This document shows, piece by piece, positions 39,124-49,136 of a stretch of DNA of 64,000 bases (position 1 is the first letter of the stretch; the number at the start of each line of letters is the position of its first letter). The notes below the pieces were generated by a model. It was not told where the DNA came from. It was given only the letters and a program-made list of their open reading frames with translations, and did not search any database. The stretch lies in the NCBI GenBank assembly GCA_025357755.1, contig JANXOP010000374.1, positions 1 to 64,000 of the forward strand. Reading direction: 5' to 3'. The position numbers and the translations under genes are program-made. Source of the DNA: Kofleriaceae bacterium. GTDB lineage: Bacteria > Myxococcota_A > Polyangia > Haliangiales > Haliangiaceae.

Positions 39124-40869
39124 ATGGCAAGCGCGCCGCGCGTTCCTGCGCAGAAGGTCCCCGAGGTCAAGATCGGTGACCTCGTGCTCGACCGTTATCG
39201 CGTGATCGAACAGATCGGATCTGGCGGCCACAGTGTGGTGTTCAAGGGCACCGACGAACGCTTGTCGCGACCGGTCTGCGTGAAAGTGTTCAGCGGGCTC
39301 GGAGGACTCTCTGGGGTTGGCCGCACGAGCTACGAGCACTTCGTTCAAGAAGCGTTCGCGCTCTCGCGACTCACGCATCCGAACACGCTGCGGATCTATG
39401 ACTTCGGCCATCTCGGTCAAAAAGATTCCGCTGGCATGCCGCTGCAAGTGTGCGAGTACATGAACGGCGGCACGCTGTCGCAGATCGTCCGCGAGCAAGG
39501 CAAGCAAGGGCTCGCCGAGACCGTGCGGATCACCGCCGCGATGTGCGCCGCACTCGCCGAGGCGCACGGGCTCGGGATCGTGCATCGCGATATCAAGCCG
39601 CAGAACATCTTGTTCGGCTCGGTCGGCGAATCGCGGTTGCCGAAGCTCGCCGATTTCGGCATCGCGAAGTGGAGTGCCGACACCGACGCCGATCGCGAAC
39701 AGCGCGCCGAGGACACCGCGATCGTCGCGGGCCAGAAGCTCGCGATGTACTCTCCGAGCTGGGCCGCGCCCGAACAACTCGCGGGCCAGCCAGTGTCCGC
39801 GGCGACCGATATCTATTCGCTCGCGGTCGTCGCGATCTACATGCTGACGACCAAGGCGATCTTCGCCGACGAAGATGTCTACGCGGGCTACAAGAAGCGG
39901 CGCCACGCTAACGATCACGTCAGGGAAGCGCTCGCGCCACTCGGGCTCTCGCGCGGCGTGACCGAGGTGCTCACGCGCGCGCTCGCGTTCGATCCGAAGA
40001 AGCGCTTGGTCCGCGTCGACGAGCTCGCGACCGAGCTCGAGAATCTGCTCGATCTCTCGACCTCCGAGATCGAGCGCTTGCCGGCGGCGCCGGAGTTTCA
40101 TTCGCTGCCGACCCCCACGACGCCGGAGAGAGCACTCACGCCACCGGCGGCAACACCGGTCGTGCGCACGACGCGCCCCCCGGCACCGGTCCAGCCCGTG
40201 TATCCGGTCTACTCGGAGCAACCGCAGTACCCGCAGTACGCGCAACCGCCGGTGCCCGCGACGCGCGATCCGATCACGCCGCCGGCGATTCCCGTGGCGA
40301 CCGCGCCGATGCCTCCGGTGATTCCGGTGCCGATGGACATGACGCCGCAGACCTTCCACGCGCCGGCGACCCACGCGTGGATGGCGAATGTACCGGTGCC
40401 GACCGGAGCCGTGCGGAGGCTCGCACTCTCGGATGGTGCGCAAGGTGTCGCGGATCGTCGGGTGCACTTCGCGATGGTCACGAGCGGGATTGCCGACCTC
40501 GTCGGGCTGCACGGCACGAAGGTGCGCATCACGCTGATTCCCGGTCCCGGCGGTCAGCGCAATGTTCACGTCAAAGGGCTGACGTGCTTCATCGCGCCGC
40601 TCGGCGGCCGGCCCTCACCTGCGGTGTCGCTCACCAAATCGAGTGACCTCGCCCTGGTCACGCCGCGCGCGCAGGAGATCGGGCACCTTCGCGTGATGCA
40701 AGGTGCGGTCGAAGGGTCGCTCGTTGTCTTCACGATCGGCAACGAGCGTGTCGGCCTCGGACTCGACGATGTCGCGGACCCGATCCTGTTCGACTTCGGC
40801 CCCGGCTCGGATGCATATTTTGTGTATACTCAAGGACGTACGGTGCCCAAGTCTGGAAGACGCGGGTAA
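39124..40869 (+). CDS. Hanks-type Ser/Thr protein kinase with Pro-rich linker and unknown C-terminal domain
   Basis: 581 residues from ATG 39124. The kinase core is complete: P-loop IGSGGHSVVFKG, Lys54 in VCVKVF, HRDIKPQN with Asp156, DFG at 177-179 and SWAAPEQ. Residues about 325-445 are a Pro/Thr/Val linker. The last 140 residues (LSDGAQGVADRRVHFAMVTS and so on) are beta-rich and resemble no domain I know; no membrane segment is present. It phosphorylates cytoplasmic Ser/Thr targets. It lies 8 bp before a second kinase gene. Confidence 0.93.
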   Translation: MASAPRVPAQKVPEVKIGDLVLDRYRVIEQIGSGGHSVVFKGTDERLSRPVCVKVFSGLGGLSGVGRTSYEHFVQEAFALSRLTHPNTLRIYDFGHLGQKDSAGMPLQVCEYMNGGTLSQIVREQGKQGLAETVRITAAMCAALAEAHGLGIVHRDIKPQNILFGSVGESRLPKLADFGIAKWSADTDADREQRAEDTAIVAGQKLAMYSPSWAAPEQLAGQPVSAATDIYSLAVVAIYMLTTKAIFADEDVYAGYKKRRHANDHVREALAPLGLSRGVTEVLTRALAFDPKKRLVRVDELATELENLLDLSTSEIERLPAAPEFHSLPTPTTPERALTPPAATPVVRTTRPPAPVQPVYPVYSEQPQYPQYAQPPVPATRDPITPPAIPVATAPMPPVIPVPMDMTPQTFHAPATHAWMANVPVPTGAVRRLALSDGAQGVADRRVHFAMVTSGIADLVGLHGTKVRITLIPGPGGQRNVHVKGLTCFIAPLGGRPSPAVSLTKSSDLALVTPRAQEIGHLRVMQGAVEGSLVVFTIGNERVGLGLDDVADPILFDFGPGSDAYFVYTQGRTVPKSGRRG

Positions 40870-40877
40870 TCGCAGCT

Positions 40878-42674
40878 ATGGGTCAGACACCGCCTCCACC
40901 TACTGGTCCACCGAGTGGTCGCCAGCCTTCGCAGGGGCCTGCGCCGAGCGAGGAGTTTGTCGACTACAACGACTTCGAGAGTGACGCGACCAACGTCAAT
41001 CAGATCCCGCAGCCGGGTCAGCCGATGCCACCGGGTCTGGCGACTCCGGTGCCACGCAACTCGGCACCGCAGATGTTTCCGCAAGGCTCGCCGCAGCTCT
41101 CGCACCTCGGCCCGCCGGTGCAGCAGCAGCCGCAGATGTCGCCGCACCCGCAGGGCATGATCACGAATCCCGGGCAGCCGATGCAGCAGCAGCCCGGGCC
41201 GCCGATGTCGCAAGTCTCCGGCGTGATCGCGCAAGCAACGCCGTACGTGTCGCGCTCGCGGATCTACGCGTTCGTCGTGGACGAGACCGGGATGCCGATC
41301 GAGCTCGGCTCGGGCCGGTTCGCGAAGGCGTATCTCGGCGAGGAGCGCTGGGTCGAATCCAAGACCACGCTGCGTCGCCCGGTCGCGATCAAGTGCCTCC
41401 AGCGCGGCGTCAACGACGAAGACCAGATGCGCTTTCAGATCGAGAAGGAGATCCTCGAGCGCGTTCAGGGTCACCCGAACATCGTCGAGCTCCTCGCCTC
41501 CGGCGAAGGCGACAGCGCCGGCTTCATTCCGCCGGCCATCCGCGAGAAGGTCGAGAACGATTTCATGATCCTCGAGCTGCTCGACATGAGCCTCGAGGAA
41601 CGCTTGAAGGGCGCGCGTCAAAAGCGCCGTCGCGATGATCTCCTCGCGGTGCCGTTGCGCGAGCGGATCTTCCGCGTGCTCGAGTACACCATCCCGGTCG
41701 CGACCGCGGTCGAGTTCGCGCACCTCGTGCGCGATACGTGTCACCGCGATATCAAGCCGGCGAACATCCTCGTCAAGCTGCCGGATCCGAACCTGCGCGG
41801 CGCGCAGATGAAGATCAAGCTCGCTGACTTCAACGTCGGCAAGGTCGCCGATCCGGATCTCGACGTCTCGATGACGCGATTCCAGTCGGTGCCGGGCACG
41901 CTGTACTTCCAGTCGCCCGAGCAAGAGACCAACACGTTCGAGCTGCTCGTCAACACGACCCAGGGTTCGCCCGAGGTCGAGTTCTTCGAGGACTTCTACA
42001 TCGACATCTTCGAGAACGACACGTTCTCGCTGTTCAACCGCAACGAGCTCTACTCGATCGCGGCCGCGGATCGCACGCGCAAGAAGCTCTTGCTCAACCG
42101 ACCGTTCGCCGAGGGCTCCGAGATCAACGTGCGCGGACGCGTGGTCAAGAGCGTCGGTCGCCCGGCCGACATCTACTCGCTCGGCGCGGTGTTCTACTAC
42201 TTGATCTCCGGCGCGTACGCGAACCCGAAGAACTTGTTCGACGCGTTCCGGAAGTTCGTCGAGTACGAACGGCGCGACGAGAACAACTCGATCGCGGCGT
42301 ACATCGAGCACGAGTACCGCACGATCCAGAACCTGCGCGCGCCGAAGGCCGACGGCCAGGGTGCGCCCGAGCTCGCGCCTGAAGATCGGTTCTTCAGCTA
42401 CAAGCACTACCTCGACGGCAACGGCGAGCTCATCGATCCGGCGATCATGATGATCATCGCGAAGGCGATGATCCGGAACAAACCCGATAGCTACTGCCTC
42501 TCGTACGACCTGCGTACGACCGGCATCTCGGCGATGGTCCACGATCTGCTCTCGCTCTACGTCGCGTTCGGCATCGATCCGTCGGCGCGCATCGCATACT
42601 CGAACGAGGGCTACGCTGCCCCCAAGAAGTCCGGCACGATGCGTCGCGCCTTCGACAAGTTGTTCAAGAAATGA
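40878..42674 (+). CDS. Atypical Ser/Thr kinase with DFN motif and approximately 80-residue insertion in the activation segment
   Basis: 598 residues. The N-terminal 125 residues are Pro/Gln/Met-rich and disordered. Kinase parts are ELGSGRFAKAYLG, Lys172 in VAIKCL, HRDIKPAN with Asp291, and LADFNVGK (DFN replaces DFG at 317-319). SPEQ at 346-349 is normally followed within about 20 residues by the DxxSLG helix; here DIYSLG is at 431-436, so roughly 80 residues (350-430, rich in Phe, Glu and Asp) are inserted at the P+1/substrate-binding region. Catalytic Lys and Asp are kept. The stop overlaps the ATG of the TGA-containing gene. Confidence 0.88.
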   Translation: MGQTPPPPTGPPSGRQPSQGPAPSEEFVDYNDFESDATNVNQIPQPGQPMPPGLATPVPRNSAPQMFPQGSPQLSHLGPPVQQQPQMSPHPQGMITNPGQPMQQQPGPPMSQVSGVIAQATPYVSRSRIYAFVVDETGMPIELGSGRFAKAYLGEERWVESKTTLRRPVAIKCLQRGVNDEDQMRFQIEKEILERVQGHPNIVELLASGEGDSAGFIPPAIREKVENDFMILELLDMSLEERLKGARQKRRRDDLLAVPLRERIFRVLEYTIPVATAVEFAHLVRDTCHRDIKPANILVKLPDPNLRGAQMKIKLADFNVGKVADPDLDVSMTRFQSVPGTLYFQSPEQETNTFELLVNTTQGSPEVEFFEDFYIDIFENDTFSLFNRNELYSIAAADRTRKKLLLNRPFAEGSEINVRGRVVKSVGRPADIYSLGAVFYYLISGAYANPKNLFDAFRKFVEYERRDENNSIAAYIEHEYRTIQNLRAPKADGQGAPELAPEDRFFSYKHYLDGNGELIDPAIMMIIAKAMIRNKPDSYCLSYDLRTTGISAMVHDLLSLYVAFGIDPSARIAYSNEGYAAPKKSGTMRRAFDKLFKK

Positions 42675-42988
42675 GCAACGTGGTGCCTGCAATGTCCGGC
42701 TCGATCGCTGACATGAAGTTGCTCCGCGATCGCTGCAACGAGATCGGGATCGTCGCCGAGATTGGCTGCCCACCGGGCGCAGCCGGTCATGGTTGAGGGA
42801 CCAAGACGCACCTCCTGGTTCAGGAGGATCAAGTGCCGAAGCTGAACGAGCTGCTCGCGAATGACTGGCGCGAGCTGAGCGGTGGCGCCGAAGTGGATCT
42901 CTCGGGCGAGGCCTGCCCGGCGTGCGGCTGCACGCGGCCCCTCGAGGCCGGCGCTTGCAGTGATTGCGGCTTGCAGCTCGAGTTCTAG
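42671..42988 (+). CDS. Candidate selenoprotein with C-terminal zinc ribbon (in-frame TGA at codon 42)
   Basis: From ATG 42671, overlapping the kinase TGA (ATGA), the frame gives 41 residues (MSNVVPAMSGSIADMKLLRD and so on, ending CPPGAAGHG). A TGA (42794-42796) follows, then the same frame stays open for 63 residues (GTKTHLLVQEDQVPKLNELL and so on) with C-P-A-C-G-C and C-S-D-C-G, a zinc ribbon, to TAG 42986-42988. Read as selenocysteine it is 105 residues with Cys33 eight residues before Sec42. A perfect hairpin at the expected SECIS distance follows the TGA. Alternatives: a nonsense mutation, or a separate short gene from GTG 42833, which has AGGAGG 5 nt upstream. I recall Cys in this position in related small zinc-ribbon proteins, but cannot check. 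Confidence 0.6.
42811..42827 (+). promoter_or_regulatory. SECIS-like hairpin downstream of the in-frame TGA
   Basis: CCTCCTG (42811-42817), GTT, CAGGAGG (42821-42827): a perfect 7-bp stem. If the last G-C pair is open, the tip is GGTTC, resembling the GGUCU loop of E. coli fdhF as I recall it. The stem begins 14 nt after the TGA and the GG lies 20 nt after it. The 3' arm includes AGGAGG, which is also a Shine-Dalgarno for GTG 42833; both roles cannot be excluded. Confidence 0.5.
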
Positions 42989-43002
42989 CGTACGCTCGGC
43001 AG

Positions 43003-44220
43003 ATGGTCCGAATCGCAGCGGTGCTGGCGATGTTGATCGCGTGCGGAAGCAGCAAGAACGCGCCCGACGGAGGCGGGACCGCTGGCGACGGTAGCGGCGG
43101 CACGCACGACGGATCGCCAGGCTCGAGCACCGGCCTCCACGTCGTGAAGGGGACGACCGGCACGAACGGCCAGCTCGTCGACGCGAACGGGGCCACGGTT
43201 CACATGCACGGCGTGGATCGCTCGAGCACCGAGTACGCGTGCCTGAACGGCAGCGTGTTCTCGGGCGCGCACGATCAAGCGAGCGTCGAGGCGATGAAGA
43301 GCTGGCACATCAACAGCGTGCGCGTGCCGCTGAACGAGGATTGTTGGCTCGGGATCAACGGCCTGCCCGCCGCGAGCAGTGGCCAGCCGTATCGCGATGC
43401 GATCCGCGCGTGGGTCTCGCTCCTCGAGGCTAACAACATGCTCGTGATCCTCGATCTTCACTGGGCGGCACCCGGCACGCAAAAGTCCGACCGCCAGCTC
43501 GGCATGGCCGATCTGGATCACGCGCCGGAATTCTGGACCGAGGTCGCGACCGCCTACGCCGCCGATCACGCCTCGGTGATCTTCGACCTCTTCAACGAGC
43601 CGTTCATCACCGATTGGGACTGCTGGGTGAACGGCGGCACGTGCAGCAAGGATGCGAACAACGCGACCTATCAGGTCGCCGGCATGAAGCAGCTGCTCGC
43701 CGCGGTGCGCGCGACCGGCGCCGACAACGTCGTGATCATGGGCGGCCTCGCCTACTCCGCCGATTTCACGCAGTGGGTCGCGAGGGTCGGAACGATCGCG
43801 ACAAGTGGCGCGGACACCACGAACGTCGCGGCCTCGTGGCACGCGTACAGCGATCAATCGGTCCAGACCCTGTGCCCGACGCAGTACAATAACTATTCGA
43901 CCTCGCAGACCTGCGCCGACGGCGCGACCACTGCCATGAACTACGGCATCCCTGGCGTGCTCGCCGCGGGCTATCCGGTCGTCGTCGGCGAGATCGGCAT
44001 CGGCCTCTACACCCAGGCGCTCGGGCCGTACAGCGCCACCCAGGCGGGTCAGCTCACCACGTGGCTCGAGAACCTGCTCGCGTGGCTCGATGGCCAGGGC
44101 CAGGGCTACAACGCCTGGGACTGGAACACCGAGGCGCCTCCGTTGTTGCTGAGTAACTTCGATGGCACGCCGTCACCGTATTTCGGCATCACGTACAAAG
44201 CGCACCTGGCCGGGCTCTGA
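43003..44220 (+). CDS. GH5-family glycoside hydrolase (cellulase-like) lipoprotein
   Basis: 405 residues from ATG 43003. The signal ends at the lipobox LIACGS, followed by a Gly/Ser/Asp linker. The GH5 barrel starts near residue 52 (HVVKGTTGTNGQLVDANGAT, GVDRSS). The acid/base Glu is in VIFDLFNEPF near residue 198, and the nucleophile Glu is in YPVVVGEIGIG near 328; HWAA and SWHAYSD are other barrel-end elements. It likely cuts beta-1,4-glucan or mannan chains outside the cell. It is 14 bp past the candidate selenoprotein gene, so possibly in the same transcript, and is followed by the repeat tract. Confidence 0.9.
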   Translation: MVRIAAVLAMLIACGSSKNAPDGGGTAGDGSGGTHDGSPGSSTGLHVVKGTTGTNGQLVDANGATVHMHGVDRSSTEYACLNGSVFSGAHDQASVEAMKSWHINSVRVPLNEDCWLGINGLPAASSGQPYRDAIRAWVSLLEANNMLVILDLHWAAPGTQKSDRQLGMADLDHAPEFWTEVATAYAADHASVIFDLFNEPFITDWDCWVNGGTCSKDANNATYQVAGMKQLLAAVRATGADNVVIMGGLAYSADFTQWVARVGTIATSGADTTNVAASWHAYSDQSVQTLCPTQYNNYSTSQTCADGATTAMNYGIPGVLAAGYPVVVGEIGIGLYTQALGPYSATQAGQLTTWLENLLAWLDGQGQGYNAWDWNTEAPPLLLSNFDGTPSPYFGITYKAHLAGL

Positions 44221-44457
44221 GATCTTCCGATCGGTTGCGCACTCCAACTCGAGCCCGAGCCTGCGGCTCGTCGTCGCTCGCTCGGTGCATCGGCTTCGCC
44301 CCGACCGTCGCCTGACCGCAGCCACCGCAGTTGCTGCTCTCCGAATGACCCGCGATGACCGCGCTCGATCCAACGTCACCCTGCCGATGCTGTCGAGCTT
44401 CGATCGACGTCGGCAAGACAATGCGCTGCCCGGGCGTAGGCATGCACGCGCCGAGGC
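44221..44457. other. Non-coding stretch between GH5 gene and repeats
   Basis: No frame here looks like a protein, and no RNA gene is evident. A weak hairpin (CGAGCC-TGC-GGCTCG) sits near 44265, about 45 nt past the GH5 stop, without a T-run. Confidence 0.5.
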
Positions 44458-44870
44458 GGGACGGCGACTCGCGGTTGGTTCGGGCGCTTGACTCGCGATC
44501 ACACCGTCGCGTTCGGCTATGGGAGCTCCCGCCGCGCACACGCGAGCGCTGCTCGGATCAGCAGCTCGAGATCGGACCTATCAACCCTTCGCACGTGCCT
44601 CCTCGACCTGGCGAGCAGTCTCGGGTTTCCTGAAGCCGAGCTTCGCCTGCGTCACGACAACAGCGCTCTCGAACTTCGAACGCCCCACGGGGGCGTCGGG
44701 ACGGAGACTCGCGGTGGGTTCGATTTCGTACCGGATCCGGTCGGGCGCTTGACTCGCGATCATACCGTCGCGAAGCGCGGGCGTGCCGATCGCGGCCTCA
44801 GGCGGCAGCCATCGTGCGCAGCTATGGACCCGAGCGCTGCCCGGATCAGTAGCTCGAGGTCGGGGCCTAG
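44458..44870. repeat. Degenerate direct duplication (two copies, about 240 bp apart)
   Basis: GGGACGGMGACTCGCGG followed by GGGCGCTTGACTCGCGATCA and YACCGTCGCG occurs at 44458-44512 and again at 44698-44770, with an inserted 22-bp stretch in the second copy. CGAGCGCTG then CGGATCAG and AGCTCGAG recur at 44551-44577 and 44831-44855. A CGCCCC-ACG-GGGGCG inverted repeat at 44681-44695 relates this block to the palindromes downstream. Confidence 0.65.
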
Positions 44871-44929
44871 CGTTCACGAGGCCGCGCACATCGGCGACGA
44901 GCCTGTGGCTGCCAGACGCTCGGCGTAAA

Positions 44930-45330
44930 CGTTAACGCCCCACGTGGGGCGCACCCTTGACCGAGCGGGCCCGCGAACCTCGGCGAGGAGCTGGTCGACT
45001 CGAAGAAACGCGCGACCCCCGAACATCGGAGACATGTCGATCGATGCGGCGCTCGCGTCCTGCGCGCTCGAAGACCATCGCTGGTTCGATCTACGCCGCG
45101 CCGTTCAGCACAGATGCTCGGCGTGAACGTTAACGCCCCACGTGGGGCGCACCCTGGACCGAGGCCGCGAACATGGGCGACGAGCTCGACTCGATCGGAG
45201 ACAAGTCTGTCGATGCGGTGCTCGCGTCCTGCGCTGGTGCTCTCGCTCGCAGACCGTTGCTGGTTCGAGCTGCTCCGCGCTTTCAGCCGGTGCGCCAAAC
45301 GTCCGCACCCCACGTGGGGCGCCCCTCGAC
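44930..45330. repeat. Tandem array of about 170-200-bp degenerate repeats with a 16-bp palindrome
   Basis: The perfect palindrome CGCCCCACGTGGGGCG lies at 44936-44951 and 45134-45149, each preceded by CGTTAA and followed by GCACCCT-GACCGAG; a third core CCCCACGTGGGG is at 45308-45319. Between cores, CGATGCGG-GCTCGCGTCCTGC and GTTGCTGGTTCGA-like blocks also repeat. Spacing is 198 bp then 172 bp. Frames across it give arginine-rich peptides with no family, so I read it as non-coding. Confidence 0.7.
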
Positions 45331-45563
45331 GGAACCCACCATCAGCGACCGGCTGGTCGACTCGAGCTCGCGCGGGCATCTTGTCGATTTGCTTCGGCTG
45401 TCTTCCCCGTGGTCAGACTCGCCCGTCGAACACTCGCGCGCGTCATTCAAACGCTCGTCACGAACGAAGCAGCAAAGCTCGATGCATGCCGGTTGACGCG
45501 AGGCTCCCCGCTGCAACCGTTCGATGCCCCGTGGAGAGACGAGGGATGACGATGGCTGGCTTG

Positions 45564-46949
45564 CTAGCGATGACGGCGGCGGCGGAACAGCACCGCACCG
45601 ACGCCGAGCGCGAGCAGCATCGCGGCGCGCGAATCACCGCCTGTCGAGACCGCGCAGCAACCACCACCGTCGGGCGTGCACAGGTTCTGCGCGCCGACCA
45701 CCGTACATGCGAAGCCACCCGGACAGGTGTTCGCGTCGTCGCAGGTCTGGGTGCAGAACTGCGAGCCATCCACGTTCGACGCGCACACGTTGCCGCTGCA
45801 GTCGGGGCCGTTGAGGCAGCTCTCGCCGGTCGCGCCGAGCGCGATCGTGACCGGGATATCGCGCTTCGTGATGTTGCCCGAGAGATCGATCGCCTGGACC
45901 TCGAGCGTGTAGCTGCCGAGCGGTATCTTGCTCAGAGCGACCGTATAGGTGTTGCCCGCGGGGGACGTGCTCGACGCCATCGTGGTGCCGTTGAGGAGCA
46001 CGGCGACTTGATCCATCGCGGTGTCGTCAGTCGCTTCCGCGACCACGTTGAACGAAGGCGGCAGCGTGTTGTCGTCGCCCGGCGAATCGACGTTCAGGGT
46101 CGGCGGCGTGGTCTCGACCGGGCGCACGCCGATGTACTGGGTGAGTCGCTTGTCCGAGTTCGTCATCTGGCCCGATGCGGTCGTCTGGCACATGCAATTC
46201 GTCTGCGTCTGGCTATCAGTGCCGCAATGCGCATCGACGGTCGTGAACGACTTCGCGTGGGCGGTCGCGAACGGGACGTAGGACATCGTGTCGGCGTCCG
46301 CGACCTCGTGTTCGAGCGCGAGCAAGTGACCGACCTCGTGCGCGATCGTCGCGCACAGCTCGTCGTCCTGGTTCGTGATGCCGATGTGGTTCGTCGCGAA
46401 CGAGAACGCGATGCCCTTCTCGGTCACGCCGCAGAAGTTGTCGGCCGACGCGACGCCGAGGATGCCCGAGCTCGCGGACCAACCGGTCGACGAGCCGGTG
46501 CCGCCGACGACGGCCTCGACATAGTTGCCAGAGGTCGGCTCGGTCTCGGTGATCGAGACGTTGTACGGTTTGTAGTGCTTCTTCACGCACGTCACGATGT
46601 AGGGCCAGTTGAAGACCGCATCGATTGGCGGAATCACCGCATTCGCGTGTGGCGAGCCATCGCCCGCGGCGATCGTGCTCGCGATATTCGTGGAGGCATC
46701 CGTGACGTTGCCCGACTTGATCGTGTACGTGCCGCCGTTCTTGTTGAGATAGATCGTGCGAACCGGGGTGGCCGGATTCGCGATGAACGCCGCATCCTCG
46801 GCGCCGGGCCGGGCCTCCTGGCGGGTGCCGCAGCTCTCGGGGCCACGGATCAAGACGCCATTCGCATCGACGTGCGCCGTGTGCCCTGCTGGAGCAGCCA
46901 TCGCAGGCGTGGTCAAAAGCAGGACAACAACCCAGGGAGCCTTTGACAT
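45564..46949 (-). CDS. Secreted HExxH metallopeptidase with MYXO-CTERM tail
   Basis: 461 residues. Signal peptide MSKAPWVVVLLLTTPAMAAP. The zinc motif AHEVGHLLALEHE (HExxHxxxxEH type) lies near residue 205, with SADNFCGVTEKG upstream and a probable Met-turn DADTMSYVPF. Residues about 285-375 are an Ig-like domain, then a Cys-rich segment (CSGNVCASNVDGSQFCTQTC). The end, CCAVSTGGDSRAAM then LLALGVGAVLFRRRRHR, fits MYXO-CTERM: a Cys pair, a hydrophobic span and terminal Arg. The protein should be anchored at the outer surface. It is divergent from prfC. Confidence 0.9.
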   Translation of the reverse strand: MSKAPWVVVLLLTTPAMAAPAGHTAHVDANGVLIRGPESCGTRQEARPGAEDAAFIANPATPVRTIYLNKNGGTYTIKSGNVTDASTNIASTIAAGDGSPHANAVIPPIDAVFNWPYIVTCVKKHYKPYNVSITETEPTSGNYVEAVVGGTGSSTGWSASSGILGVASADNFCGVTEKGIAFSFATNHIGITNQDDELCATIAHEVGHLLALEHEVADADTMSYVPFATAHAKSFTTVDAHCGTDSQTQTNCMCQTTASGQMTNSDKRLTQYIGVRPVETTPPTLNVDSPGDDNTLPPSFNVVAEATDDTAMDQVAVLLNGTTMASSTSPAGNTYTVALSKIPLGSYTLEVQAIDLSGNITKRDIPVTIALGATGESCLNGPDCSGNVCASNVDGSQFCTQTCDDANTCPGGFACTVVGAQNLCTPDGGGCCAVSTGGDSRAAMLLALGVGAVLFRRRRHR

Positions 46950-47072
46950 GTCGAGAGCTTACAGAGAGTCAGCCTCAAACGGACGCCTTGGAAACCTGGC
47001 AGTTACCAACGCGACCGCGGTGCCCGGTACGCGCTTGCCGGGGTGGGCTCCATCCCGTAGATTCGCGCGCCC

Positions 47073-48686
<1,614 letters not shown>

Positions 48687-48696
48687 CCTGTCCGCG

Positions 48697-49110
48697 ATGA
48701 CCGACCGAGCGCTACTCGTGGTTTTGCTCGGTTTTGGGTCGCTGATCGGGTGCGAGGACCGCACGGCAGGCGCTTGCCAGTGCACGCCCGCGAACACGGT
48801 GCGAACCAAGCACGCGGGCGACGCCCAGCCGATCGACAGCGCGGGACTCCTGGCGATGCTGCGCAAGCATCGCCAGCTGCTCGCCGACAATGCGAATCGC
48901 CGCGACGTGAAGATGGTCGACGACGAGATCCGGATCGTGGTCACCGAGATGTGCCAGCCGTGCGGCTCGTGGGTCGGCGATCGCCTGACGGTCGAGGAGA
49001 TGTTCCCGATCACGAAGCTCGACGATGCGACCGGCGCGGTCTGCCTCGGCCTCACGCTGCGCGACGGCACGACCGCGTTCGGCGGCGAGCGGCCGAACGC
49101 CTGTCGCTAG
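48697..49110 (+). CDS. Lipoprotein, unknown function
   Basis: 137 residues from ATG 48697. The signal MTDRALLVVLLGFGSLIGCE carries a lipobox. It has five further cysteines (CQC, CQPC, one each later) and a possible helical centre (LLAMLRKHRQLLADNANRRD). It starts 10 bp after prfC. No family recognised. Confidence 0.7.
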   Translation: MTDRALLVVLLGFGSLIGCEDRTAGACQCTPANTVRTKHAGDAQPIDSAGLLAMLRKHRQLLADNANRRDVKMVDDEIRIVVTEMCQPCGSWVGDRLTVEEMFPITKLDDATGAVCLGLTLRDGTTAFGGERPNACR

Positions 49111-49136
49111 CCCGCCGTTAGATGTAGGCTCGCGCC

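Noticed and set aside
40808-40832. TATACT as a -10 box for the second kinase gene
   Set aside because: No -35 element at proper spacing, and the two kinase genes are 8 bp apart in an apparent operon.
42671-42988. Programmed frameshift instead of selenocysteine
   Set aside because: The coding frame is identical on both sides of the TGA, so no shift is needed.
44930-45330. CRISPR array
   Set aside because: There are only three palindromic cores at unequal 172-198-bp spacing, with related rather than unique sequence between them.
44867-45379. Minus-strand 170-codon frame across the repeat tract
   Set aside because: It consists of repeated arginine-rich peptides produced by the DNA repeats, with no family match.
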